Assembly: GCA_031282095.1 (NCBI GenBank)
Contig: JAITEJ010000080.1
Coordinates: 1 to 7,336 of the forward strand
Direction of reading: 5' to 3'
Source: Clostridiales bacterium
GTDB taxonomy: Bacteria > Bacillota_A > Clostridia > Christensenellales > CAG-917
DNA: 7,336 bases
Shown here: piece after piece, positions 1-5,908 of the stretch
Numbering within the stretch: the stretch's first letter is position 1
Layout of the letters: the number at the start of each line of letters is the position of its first letter
The notes under the pieces: model-generated
The model's database searches: none
Seen by the model: only the letters and a program-made list of their open reading frames with translations
What the model was told of the DNA's origin: nothing
Translations under genes and position numbers: made by a program

Positions 1-110
1 GTAAATTCCCTTTCCAACTCGCCGTAGGCATGTTCCAGCGCCGCAACGTCTTTAAATTTCCCCGAAAAGAGCTTTACGCTTTGTTTTTCGGAATTTATTT
101 TTTCACTCAC
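1..110 (-). CDS. Probable phage scaffold-like protein, N-terminal fragment (runs off left edge)
   Basis: Thirty-six codons are visible on the minus strand before the window edge. The start is a GTG at 110-108, chosen because a strong ribosome binding site GGGAGGA (124-118) lies 7 nt upstream; the ATG further upstream at 175 is in another frame and soon hits a stop. The visible peptide is Lys/Glu-rich and then reads LFSGKFKDVAALEHAYGELE. The pattern 'L..GK[FY]K....LE.AY.ELE' is what I associate with the N-terminus of scaffold-like or capsid-assembly proteins encoded just after the portal in Firmicute phages. Its position, 77 bp downstream of the portal stop, fits head morphogenesis. Protease, scaffold and capsid genes would be expected beyond the edge. 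The function is inferred from this short motif and gene order only; an uncharacterised late protein is the alternative. Confidence 0.6.
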   Translation of the reverse strand, partial: MSEKINSEKQSVKLFSGKFKDVAALEHAYGELEREF

Positions 111-187
111 AAAATAATCCTCCCTTTTTAAGAACGGCTTTTTAAGCGTATTAACGCGCATTTTTTCGGACTCATACTCCGCACGTC

Positions 188-2260
188 TTAGATTTCTTCG
201 TTTGAGAACGGGTTTTTCTTCACCTCCGCGATGGCAAGCGCGCCCGCCGCCAAGCTCTTGTGAAGTGTTATATGCCTGTTCAGCCGTTCCCTGTACTCAC
301 GTTTCCCGTCCGCCTTTTCCGAAAGAGCAGCCTTCACGTGTTCCTGTACATGCAGCTCGTGATGGTCTATTTCATCCGGATCGACGCTTTCGGTTTCCAT
401 AACCTGATTTTCGCGGGACGCTTTTTTCAGATGCAAATCGTCTAAATCGCGCGCGCTTTCCCAATTGCCGAATCCCAAAATATCCAACAACTTCAAACGG
501 CTTCTGAGCGGAAGCTTGCCGTTTTCATCGTTCATAACGCCCATTTTGAGAAGTTCGAGAGCCATATTCCTACGGTTTGACGGCGAGTCGGCAAGTTCGT
601 TTTCGGTGTCGAAAACCACGTCGTCGCTTGATATGTCGCTGCCCGAAAACGCGGCAAGTTCGATATTGCCGTTTTCGCCGGAAATCCGTTTAAGGCGTTT
701 AACGGTCGCAAACTGCTTATAAAGCCTGAGAATTTGCTGAGCGCATTCTTTCAGCGCGTTCCTGACGCTGTTCGCCGTCAACGCCACCTTCGAATCGTCC
801 TGCTCTATCAGCAGCGATATTGCGCGGCCGCTTGACACTCCGCGCGGAATCTCAGACGACTTCATAATCTCGCTCACGCCCGATACAAGCACGAATTCCT
901 CCAACAGCTTGTGTTCCTCACTCGCGAAATCGTACGGAATACTGCCGGGATCAAGCAAACGCGGAGGAGTGCTTCCCTGCCTGTAAATCAAAATCTTACC
1001 GGGCGATAAGCCTTCCTCCTCCAGATTATCCGTATCTACGCTTCCGTCCTCCACGGTAAGAATACCCATGGCAAGACGGTTCATCAGTTCGTGCTTGCGG
1101 TTTTTTACGATGTTATAAGCGCGCTGCACGGGAATCGTTCTCTCTACTATGCTTGTACCGAAAAATGCGCCGGCGCCGTCCACGCACACCTGCTTGACGA
1201 AGGGATAACCCCGCCCGCCGTCATGCATATTGATATAAGGCAGCTCGCCGCAATAAAGCAGCTTGTCTCCGGCTACGGTAACCAGCCGTCCTTTCTCAAA
1301 TCTCGCTCCGGGCAGTTCGTAACGCTCTATCACTATGACGGAATCATCCCTTATATCCGAGGAAATAATGGATGACGCCGCGCGGTATCCGAAGCCTCCG
1401 CCTCCCATGCCCGCGTCCATGGAGAATACGTTCACGCTGCCGCCCTCAATATCCGTACCCCAAATCCGTTTAACCTCGTCTGCGGAATACACCTTAGCGT
1501 GAATTACAGACCTTTGATTTTTAAGTTCGGATATGTTGAGGTTTTCAGGGTATATTTCAAAGGGCGGGCAAACGGAAATTTCCGCGTCCCCCGTATACGC
1601 GCTTCTGCCGCCCGCCGCGAGCTTAACTCCCTTTTCGGTATTCCACGTAACCTTGAAAAAAGCCGTCCCCGCGACCTCGCTCCAAGACGCAGCCTCGCGC
1701 ATAAGCTCGTTGATATTGTTCTCCTCGGTCACCGTATTCAAAATCGCGGTGGAAAACTTAGCGGCGGCTACATCCCTATCGTCCGACGTGGCGGGACACA
1801 CCGACAATCCCGTGCGTATACGCGACAGCTTAGACAGCCGCGTCTCCACCATAGGCGCGATATGGTTAAATACCTCGCGTTCCTGCCAGAAATATTGCTT
1901 GCCGAAGTCCTCCACGTCGCCGCGCGGCGTAATTTCCGCATACTGATTGCCGGCGACGAAGTTCATATTCAACCGCCATTGCAGCTCCAAAGGACGCCGC
2001 GCCGCCTGCCTTTTCTTGAAGTCGTCCTGTACCTCGCGCACCAGCTCCTCACGCCATCCCGCGTATTCAAACGCCGTTTCCGCACCGGACTTCTGCGGTC
2101 CGTCTTTTTCTTTTAAACGCTCGGAGCCTTGCGCGGCCGCTTTACCTCGGAAACCTTCCGGCACGCATCCTTTTTTTCTTAAACCTTCGGAGCTTTTAGT
2201 AAAAGCTTTCCCGTCGGGCTTTTCCGCCGAGCCGCCGGACGTCTTATTCCTCTCCGCCAT
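188..2260 (-). CDS. Phage portal protein, P22-like
   Basis: This 690-residue protein would form the dodecameric ring at the procapsid vertex through which terminase pumps DNA. P22 gp1 is of similar size (725 aa). Residues ~75-150 match the start of P22-type portals (ELQWRLNMNFVAGNQY; FNHIAPMVETRLSKLSRIRT), followed by a core region (~190-265, ASWSEVAGTAFFKVTW), a wing/stem segment near 375-398 (IPVQRAYNIVKNRKHELMNR), and GVSSGRAISLLIEQD at ~474-488. The C-terminus is acidic and His-rich (DHHELHVQEH; RHITLHKS), like other portal tails. I use the ATG at 2260: the codon before it, TTG at 2263, is also possible, but AGAGGAGG (2276-2269) lies 8 nt from the ATG. The gene overlaps the stop of the upstream Cys-rich gene by 17 bp, suggesting coupled translation. 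The first ~70 residues form an unusual Lys/Gly/Ser-rich extension with an internal duplication. The portal assignment is very likely; the exact subfamily is inferred. Confidence 0.93.
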   Translation of the reverse strand: MAERNKTSGGSAEKPDGKAFTKSSEGLRKKGCVPEGFRGKAAAQGSERLKEKDGPQKSGAETAFEYAGWREELVREVQDDFKKRQAARRPLELQWRLNMNFVAGNQYAEITPRGDVEDFGKQYFWQEREVFNHIAPMVETRLSKLSRIRTGLSVCPATSDDRDVAAAKFSTAILNTVTEENNINELMREAASWSEVAGTAFFKVTWNTEKGVKLAAGGRSAYTGDAEISVCPPFEIYPENLNISELKNQRSVIHAKVYSADEVKRIWGTDIEGGSVNVFSMDAGMGGGGFGYRAASSIISSDIRDDSVIVIERYELPGARFEKGRLVTVAGDKLLYCGELPYINMHDGGRGYPFVKQVCVDGAGAFFGTSIVERTIPVQRAYNIVKNRKHELMNRLAMGILTVEDGSVDTDNLEEEGLSPGKILIYRQGSTPPRLLDPGSIPYDFASEEHKLLEEFVLVSGVSEIMKSSEIPRGVSSGRAISLLIEQDDSKVALTANSVRNALKECAQQILRLYKQFATVKRLKRISGENGNIELAAFSGSDISSDDVVFDTENELADSPSNRRNMALELLKMGVMNDENGKLPLRSRLKLLDILGFGNWESARDLDDLHLKKASRENQVMETESVDPDEIDHHELHVQEHVKAALSEKADGKREYRERLNRHITLHKSLAAGALAIAEVKKNPFSNEEI
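2101..2212 (-). repeat. Degenerate tandem duplication inside the portal N-terminus
   Basis: Two related segments, 2166-2212 and 2101-2146, lie 66 bp (22 codons) apart in frame. They encode GKAFTKSSEGLRKKG (residues 17-31) and GKAAAQGSERLKEKDG (39-54). The shared pattern is GKA....SE.L..K.G. The segments also match at the DNA level, for example the TCGGAG/CTCCGA core and the run of A's on the coding strand. They explain part of the low-complexity extension ahead of the conserved portal fold. Confidence 0.6.
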
Positions 2261-2468
2261 CAACGCCGCCTCCTCTGCCGTTTAAAAAATTCGCGGGACT
2301 TTTCGGCGTAAGCAGCTTTCCGGCTTCGGAATACAGTTCTTTCAAGCATTCGCCGCAAATATGCACGCCGCCGCCGGGAATGCAGCCTTTCGTCAACGCG
2401 TATTCGGCATGGTTCTTGCAAACCGCGACGTCGCATCTTGTTTTACATTTGATTTTCTCTATTTTCAT
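2244..2468 (-). CDS. Small Cys-rich probable zinc-binding phage protein
   Basis: This is a 74-residue protein with Cys/His at C8, C12, C17-x2-H20, C29 and C38-x2-C41, followed by LKELY and a Gly-rich acidic tail. The CxxH and CxxC pairs suggest one treble-clef or zinc-ribbon-like site. Small proteins of this layout (CxNxAEYAL...G..ICxxCLKELY) are common between terminase and portal genes in Firmicute phages, with no settled function as far as I know. The start is ATG 2468, not ATG 2477. AAGGAG abuts the first ATG with no spacer but sits 9 nt from the second, and ATG 2468 makes an ATGA overlap with the preceding stop. The stop lies inside the portal gene, so portal translation is likely coupled to it. 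Zinc binding is inferred from the Cys spacing only. Confidence 0.78.
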   Translation of the reverse strand: MKIEKIKCKTRCDVAVCKNHAEYALTKGCIPGGGVHICGECLKELYSEAGKLLTPKSPANFLNGRGGGVDGGEE

Positions 2469-2662
2469 AATATGCATCTCCTTTCATTTCCAAAATGCGT
2501 AGCATGTTTTATAATTGAAGCGGGCGGCACGGCAACCACGCCGACCGCTCCGCCTCCCGCGGTTTTAATCCGCATTCCCATTTTTCCACGGAATTTTAGG
2601 CAACCGCCTTTCTCATACGACGGGCGGAGCGTCGCCCCGCGGTCGCGCAAGCCGTCTTTCAT
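2465..2662 (-). CDS. Hypothetical 65-residue protein in a coupled gene chain
   Basis: I do not recognise this protein. It has a basic N-terminal half (KDGLRDRG, KFRGKMGMRIK), then a Gly/Ala/Val-rich stretch (TAGGGAVGVVAVPPASII, residues ~34-51) and a short polar end. What supports it is geometry. Its ATG overlaps the stop of the upstream 96-residue gene as ATGA at 2662-2659, and its TGA overlaps the ATG of the Cys-rich gene as ATGA at 2468-2465, so both ends fit a translationally coupled operon. The ribosome binding site is weak (GAGGA about 12 nt upstream), as expected of a coupled start. A shorter product from the internal ATGs near residues 28-30 is possible. Codon choice resembles its neighbours. 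The alternative is a spacer that happens to be open. Confidence 0.5.
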   Translation of the reverse strand: MKDGLRDRGATLRPSYEKGGCLKFRGKMGMRIKTAGGGAVGVVAVPPASIIKHATHFGNERRCIL

Positions 2663-2949
2663 CTCCCGCCGTTTTCCTCCGAGCTCCCGTTCTCCCGCAA
2701 AATTTTGAGCAGCCGCCCTTTTTCGTTTTGCAATTCTTCGTCCGACAGTTCCGACAAATTATCCGCGCCGGACTCAATCTCCAAATAGGATTTCAGCGCG
2801 GTATTGTCGGGCGGGTAATATTTCTTGATAACCTTTTTCTTCACAAGCTCCAATTCGCCGCCCTTGCGCACCGCATATTCCTCCCGCACCTCGTCGGCGC
2901 GGTAACCCGTCGCCTTTTTTAACAGTATCTTCAACACCTTCCGATTCAT
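2659..2949 (-). CDS. Terminase small subunit C-terminal-like protein
   Basis: This is a 96-residue basic protein. Residues ~8-55 read ILLKKATGYRADEVREEY, then KKKVIKKYYPPDNTALKSYLEI. The layout 'kkA.GY..dEV.eEy ... vkKkv.k.y.PPD..A...yLe' is what I know from the C-terminal half of phage terminase small subunits, where it follows the DNA-binding HTH domain and takes part in oligomer formation. No HTH is present here; the rest (residues ~57-96) is an acidic, probably helical tail (LSELSDEELQNEKGRLL). It lies downstream of the large subunit gene, whereas a normal small subunit gene precedes it. It may be a stand-alone terminase partner or an unrelated small family sharing the motif. The start is ATG 2949, with a purine-rich AGAAAG/GGGGGGA stretch 6-11 nt upstream. 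Its stop overlaps the next gene as ATGA. Confidence 0.75.
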   Translation of the reverse strand: MNRKVLKILLKKATGYRADEVREEYAVRKGGELELVKKKVIKKYYPPDNTALKSYLEIESGADNLSELSDEELQNEKGRLLKILRENGSSEENGGR

Positions 2950-2986
2950 AAATACTTTCTTCCCCCCGCTTTTACCGACGATGCTT

Positions 2987-3103
2987 TTATACCGCCTTTT
3001 TCATTTTCCGCCTTACGAGCGACGCCTCTCCGCCTTTCCTCATTACCCGGTCCGCATCCGCTTCATATTGTTTTACGAACAACGTTTCCTTTTGCCTCTT
3101 CAT
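2987..3103 (-). CDS. Possible micro-protein, 38 residues, basic
   Basis: A short frame lies in the 327-bp gap between the terminase large subunit and the 96-residue gene. It starts at ATG 3103 with AGAGGGG 3-9 nt upstream and ends at TAA 2989-2987. The peptide is strongly basic (MKRQKETLFVKQYEADADRV, then a Lys/Arg-rich end) with alternating charged residues, and looks helical. No family is recognised. Support comes from the ribosome binding site, the same strand as its neighbours and neighbour-like codons. Short length keeps confidence low. Confidence 0.42.
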   Translation of the reverse strand: MKRQKETLFVKQYEADADRVMRKGGEASLVRRKMKKAV

Positions 3104-3132
3104 ATTCCCCTCTTGTACGGATGCTTTCCTCT

Positions 3133-3234
3133 TCAACGTGTTGCGCCCGCGCCCTTTAACGCACACTGTCGGGCATTATCCGACCCGCCTTTTCCGAACC
3201 TTAAGAACGATGTACGTCCTTTTCGCACTTTCAT
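3133..3234 (-). CDS. Possible micro-protein, 33 residues, Arg/Lys/Gly-rich
   Basis: This short frame lies 42 bp after the terminase large subunit stop. It starts at ATG 3234 with GGAG (3245-3242) 7 nt upstream and ends at TGA 3135-3133. The peptide begins MKVRKGRTSFLRFGKGG and is basic throughout. An in-frame GTG at 3273 would lengthen it to 46 residues but has no ribosome binding site. No homologue is recognised. It could equally be untranslated spacer of the late transcript. Confidence 0.28.
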   Translation of the reverse strand: MKVRKGRTSFLRFGKGGSDNARQCALKGAGATR

Positions 3235-3276
3235 CTTACGTCTCCGTATTCCGAACGCTGTCCGGCGCTGCACGAC

Positions 3277-4710
3277 CTACAAGCACCTGCCCCTTATACG
3301 TCTCATAGACAACGTTTCCTTATCGCGCTCTATTTCGCTTTTAGGCGCCTTAGAGGCGATCGTTTCGGGGCGGCTCATGACGAAATAGCGCAGCTCGTCA
3401 AGGGCGTGATCGTCGGCTTTTTTCGGACGCTCGCCGTCGCCCCACCAGTATGATTTTATTTCTCTTATCAAGTTCAAACAATTTTTAAATATGTAAAGCT
3501 TAGGCGGGTCTTGCGCCAACAAAGACTTCACCCGCGCTATGCCCGCGAACAGATCCTTGTTAACATGAGTATTTGTAAGAATGCCGTTCTCGCAGAACAA
3601 CTCCGCGACGCTCTTCGACGAAGCCAATGTGCGTTGATTCGCCGCGCTGTCTATAAGCGCCTCCAGTCTTCCCTTTCCGTCGCGTCTCCACCCCAAAACG
3701 TCCGCAACGCGGCTTATCTTGTCCGCGTGATAGTCAACCGTCCTCCCCGATTCGTAATGCTCCGCTATCACGTAAATATTTCCGTCGTAGTCCACCGCGT
3801 AGAAGTGCGCCGACAGCGGATTATGCAGACCGGGGTCAATAGAGATACCGGCGTACCATTCGCGCGGCACCGAAAACGGTTCTACTATATGCAGCGCCGG
3901 ATCGAATTCTCTGTACACAAGTCCTGAACCTGCGTTAAACCTTCCGAACCGACGGCTTTCCTGCGCTTCATCCGACATGGATTTTATAAAGCTTTCCACT
4001 TCGTACGGATCGAGATACGGGTTATCGCGCCATTCCGCATGTATAGACCATACCTCGGGATCATTGCGCTCATTCATATAAATCTCATCGTAAACCCAAG
4101 TCAAACCTTTCAGCGGCGTCATAGTCCCGAAAATATCTCCGCGCCTGTCCAGCACGCGCATACGGCATTCATCATACACATCCTCCGGCGGCTCTTCGTC
4201 AAACCAAACGAAATCCAGCGACGCGCCCTGAAACTTCTCCCGTCCCTGATCCGCGCTTTTGAATCCTATTCGGCTAAATCCCCCAAAGATGTTTTTAAGA
4301 ACGATATGATCGATAACGCCGTATTCGGGCGAACCCTTTTTGCCGCTGCTCATCACTATGTCGCTTATCCATGAACGCTTCAAATATTTCAGCACCTTCG
4401 CCTGCGCCACGTCGCGTTGCACCTCATAGCTTACCGTAACCACCCAACCGAACACGTCGGCGCGGTTTTCCCTGAACGGATGTATTCCGCGCGCCATCCA
4501 CACGCACTCCACCGCTCCGCATTCGGTTTTTCCGCTTCTGTTGCCGCCGAACACCCAGCGGTTACGCTTGCCGCACCTGTGAAACGCCATTTGTTTTTCG
4601 TGTACCTTATCACGATTATAAGCCGCCAAAGCGTCTTTCGCCCGAATTCGTTGCTCCGCCTCTATTTTCAGCAGCATCGCCACCGTTTCGCGTTCGTCCG
4701 TAACAACCAC
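3277..4710 (-). CDS. terL: Phage terminase large subunit (packaging ATPase/nuclease)
   Basis: This 477-residue motor cuts concatemeric phage DNA and drives it through the portal. The ATPase half shows Walker A GGNRSGKT (residues 55-62), Walker B VWFDEE (168-173, D171 and catalytic E172) and coupling motif GTMTPLKG (195-202). The RNase H-fold nuclease half shows three acidic clusters: ISIDPG (D292), LIDSA (D354) and DDHALDELRY (D433/D434/D438). Length and motif order are complete for the family. The start is uncertain. GTG 4710 directly abuts GGGAG with no spacer, and an in-frame TGA sits just upstream. GTG 4683 or ATG 4677 (11 residues shorter) are alternatives with no better ribosome binding site. 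It follows the sigma-like gene by 123 bp and precedes the small packaging genes. The function is certain from the motifs; the packaging type (headful or cos) cannot be read from the sequence. Confidence 0.97.
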   Translation of the reverse strand: MVVTDERETVAMLLKIEAEQRIRAKDALAAYNRDKVHEKQMAFHRCGKRNRWVFGGNRSGKTECGAVECVWMARGIHPFRENRADVFGWVVTVSYEVQRDVAQAKVLKYLKRSWISDIVMSSGKKGSPEYGVIDHIVLKNIFGGFSRIGFKSADQGREKFQGASLDFVWFDEEPPEDVYDECRMRVLDRRGDIFGTMTPLKGLTWVYDEIYMNERNDPEVWSIHAEWRDNPYLDPYEVESFIKSMSDEAQESRRFGRFNAGSGLVYREFDPALHIVEPFSVPREWYAGISIDPGLHNPLSAHFYAVDYDGNIYVIAEHYESGRTVDYHADKISRVADVLGWRRDGKGRLEALIDSAANQRTLASSKSVAELFCENGILTNTHVNKDLFAGIARVKSLLAQDPPKLYIFKNCLNLIREIKSYWWGDGERPKKADDHALDELRYFVMSRPETIASKAPKSEIERDKETLSMRRIRGRCL

Positions 4711-4833
4711 CTCCCTATCTCAACCGCCTCTTGCCTAAAGTCCGTCCTCTGTCTTATCGGCTTCTTGTACGCCGTCCGCACCTTCTTACACCTTATAAAT
4801 ACCGCCGTACCGAAACGCGTGCAATCGAACTCT

Positions 4834-5385
4834 TTAACAAGAGCCGCACAACTCTTTTTCCGTCCTTTTTCCGCTTACCTCATCATTTCTCTCTCTTTCC
4901 TCTTCGTCTATCCTGTCCGTACGCCCAAGTCTGTCCAATAGGGCGGCGAAGAAAGAATCCTCGGCGCATTTCTCGTTAAACCAGCTTTTCCCGTAGCCGA
5001 AACGCTCCGCCTCAAAAGCGGCGTGCTGTAAAAGGCGGTCATGCCTTCTGAACACGGTGCGCAAAGCGCAGTTTAAAATTACCGCTATATCGCTGAACTG
5101 TTTATGTTCAAAATATCTCAGCCGAAGGAGCTTCAGGTCCTCTGTTTTCAGTTTGCTGCAAATTTCGTCCACTATCACTTTTGTGTTGATAAGAAGAACC
5201 TTTCTTTCGTTCAGCGCGATCAAAGAAACGACCAATTCCTCCGCGGAAATTCCGTAATTCAGGTGTTGGCTCATAAATCCGCTTTTAACGCGCGCTTTAA
5301 TAGCCTTATCTACGCTTTTGGCAAGCTTCGGTAAAAACGTATAGGATGCGAGCAATGCGCCCACCCATAAATTTTCTTTAATCAT
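4834..5385 (-). CDS. Sigma region-4-like late transcription regulator
   Basis: This is a 183-residue protein. Residues ~1-75 form a helical, Leu-rich N-terminal part (LWVGALLASYTFLPKLAKSVDK; LIALNERKVLLINTKVIVDEI). Residues ~83-120 hold a helix-turn-helix of the sigma-70 region 4 type (LKLLRLRYFEHKQFSDIAVILNCALRTVFRR). The tail (~157-178) is acidic and then basic. Proteins of this arrangement recur at the start of prophage late modules just before terminase, and resemble ArpU/late-regulator or sigma-like proteins; a DNA-binding small-terminase-like role is another possibility. The frame stays open up to 5523, but I place the start at ATG 5385 because GGGAG (5396-5392) lies 6 nt upstream, and the supposed longer N-terminus is read from promoter and hairpin sequence. 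It is the first gene of the late operon. DNA binding is likely; the target and true role are inferred. Confidence 0.82.
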   Translation of the reverse strand: MIKENLWVGALLASYTFLPKLAKSVDKAIKARVKSGFMSQHLNYGISAEELVVSLIALNERKVLLINTKVIVDEICSKLKTEDLKLLRLRYFEHKQFSDIAVILNCALRTVFRRHDRLLQHAAFEAERFGYGKSWFNEKCAEDSFFAALLDRLGRTDRIDEEERERNDEVSGKRTEKELCGSC

Positions 5386-5401
5386 AAGCCTCTCCCGATT
5401 T

Positions 5402-5470
5402 AAAAAACCGTCCGCAAAACAAAACGCCCCGCCGCGGTTGAAGCTTGCGGCGACGCGTTTTACAAACGGT
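5402..5470 (-). terminator. Candidate attenuator/intrinsic terminator in the late-operon leader
   Basis: On the minus strand, AAAACGC-GT-CGCCGC (5461-5447) pairs with GCGGCG-GG-GCGTTTT (5435-5421) around an 11-nt loop containing AAGCTT. An outer arm ACCGT (5470-5466) pairs with ACGGT (5411-5407) and is followed at once by a run of six T's (5407-5402). It lies between the promoter (5523-5495) and the ribosome binding site of the sigma-like gene, which begins five bases after the T-run. This is the geometry of an attenuator or of a terminator bypassed by antitermination. The inner stem is clear; the outer arm, across a 4/9-nt internal loop, is weaker. Confidence 0.58.
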
Positions 5471-5494
5471 CTTTCGTTCAAATGTGTTGCCGTC

Positions 5495-5523
5495 ATTATA
5501 GAGGCGGATATACTCAATGTCAA
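5495..5523 (-). promoter_or_regulatory. Perfect sigma-A/sigma-70 promoter for the phage late operon
   Basis: On the minus strand, TTGACA (5523-5518) and TATAAT (5500-5495) are separated by exactly 17 bp, so both hexamers and the spacer match the consensus. Transcription would begin near 5488 and enter a leader of about 103 nt ahead of the sigma-like gene. A promoter this strong in front of late genes implies control elsewhere: by the leader hairpin, or by the dyad element just upstream of the -35 (5535-5567). Confidence 0.8.
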
Positions 5524-5534
5524 TATTTAATGTC

Positions 5535-5567
5535 ATAATTTAATATAATTATTTGAAAATATTTTTT
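5535..5567. repeat. Dyad element, copy 1, upstream of the late promoter
   Basis: ATAATT-TAATAT-AATTAT (5535-5552) is a 6-bp inverted repeat, followed by TTGAAAATATTTT. The 29-bp stretch 5537-5565 recurs at 5697-5725 with four differences, all transitions. This copy ends 12 bp upstream of the -35 of the minus promoter, which suits an activator site or UP-like element. A regulator site is inferred from duplication and symmetry. Confidence 0.6.
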
Positions 5568-5657
5568 CTTCCGTCATAAAACGATATAGACCGCAGAATA
5601 TTTTTCCGTACGCGGCGCTCTCTTTCTCCAGATAATATTTCGTATCTAATTTTTTGA

Positions 5658-5685
5658 TTGACACTATAAAAAAATAATCTATAAT
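5658..5685 (+). promoter_or_regulatory. Consensus promoter pointing right into the 70-bp repeats
   Basis: TTGACA (5658-5663) and TATAAT (5680-5685) are 16 bp apart on the plus strand; both hexamers are perfect. The start would fall near 5692, inside dyad copy 2. There is no convincing plus-strand ORF before 6213, so the transcript would be a non-coding RNA across the 70-bp repeats or a very long leader. The AT-rich setting raises the chance of a coincidental TATAAT, but the TTGACA at the right distance argues against that. Confidence 0.62.
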
Positions 5686-5694
5686 AAAAATCTG

Positions 5695-5725
5695 ATAATT
5701 CAATATGATTATCTGAAAATGTTTT
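5695..5725. repeat. Dyad element, copy 2, over the right-pointing start site
   Basis: GATAAT (5694-5699) and ATTATC (5708-5713) form an inverted repeat with an 8-nt spacer, followed by TGAAAATGTTTT. This is the second copy of the element at 5535-5567. It begins 9 bp after the -10 of the plus promoter and so covers its expected start site, the usual place for a repressor. Protein binding is inferred. Confidence 0.6.
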
Positions 5726-5731
5726 CCCGCA

Positions 5732-5908
5732 CCCTTAAACAATACGCGCCGCCGGGAAACTCCCTTACTTCCAATATACCGCGTTGACGGCAATCAGCCT
5801 GCCCTTAAACAATATTCACCGCCGGGAAACTCCCTTACTTCCAATATCCCGCGTTGACGGCAATCAGCCTGCCCTTAAACAATACTCACCGCCGGGAAAC
5901 TCACTTAC
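5732..5908. repeat. 70-bp direct tandem repeat, 2.5 copies
   Basis: Copies start at 5732, 5802 and 5872. Copy 2 differs from copy 1 at 4 of 70 positions; copy 3 matches for 37 bp (to 5908) and then diverges. Each unit begins CCCTTAAACAATA, contains CCGCCGGGAAACTCCC with a small hairpin GGGA-AAC-TCCC (5754-5764, 5824-5834; broken in copy 3 by C to A), and ends GCGTTGACGGCAATCAGCC. No ORF runs through it. It is GC-richer than its flanks and unlike the repeat that follows. Its role is unknown. Confidence 0.9.

Noticed and set aside
202..2116. Several plus-strand open frames opposite the portal gene (longest 1499-2116)
   Set aside because: They lie fully within the well-supported portal coding strand, have no ribosome binding sites and give Arg/His-rich peptides typical of antisense reading.
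4668..4781. Minus-strand frame of 37 residues from GTG 4781, between the sigma-like gene and terL
   Set aside because: The start is weak (AAGG 9 nt upstream), it overlaps the start of terL by about 43 bp, and no family is recognised. The frame stays open upstream into the sigma-like gene without a start codon.
3511..4979. Plus-strand open frames opposite the terminase and sigma-like genes, and a 60-codon minus frame at 4431-4613 inside terL
   Set aside because: The terminase motifs are intact on the minus strand in frame; the others are shadows without initiation signals.
5386..5523. N-terminal extension of the sigma-like protein up to a TTG at 5523
   Set aside because: The TTG is part of the -35 hexamer TTGACA and would lie upstream of the transcription start. 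ATG 5385 has a proper ribosome binding site.
5533..5664. Minus-strand frame, 43 residues from GTG 5664 (SIKKLDTKYYLEKESAAYGK...)
   Set aside because: The peptide looks somewhat protein-like, but there is no ribosome binding site, it overlaps the plus promoter and dyad copy 1, and the longer version to 5793 reads through the 70-bp repeat. It might be a gene remnant.
5732..5908. CRISPR array
   Set aside because: The whole 70-bp unit repeats, including what would be the spacer; there are no unique spacers and no cas genes.
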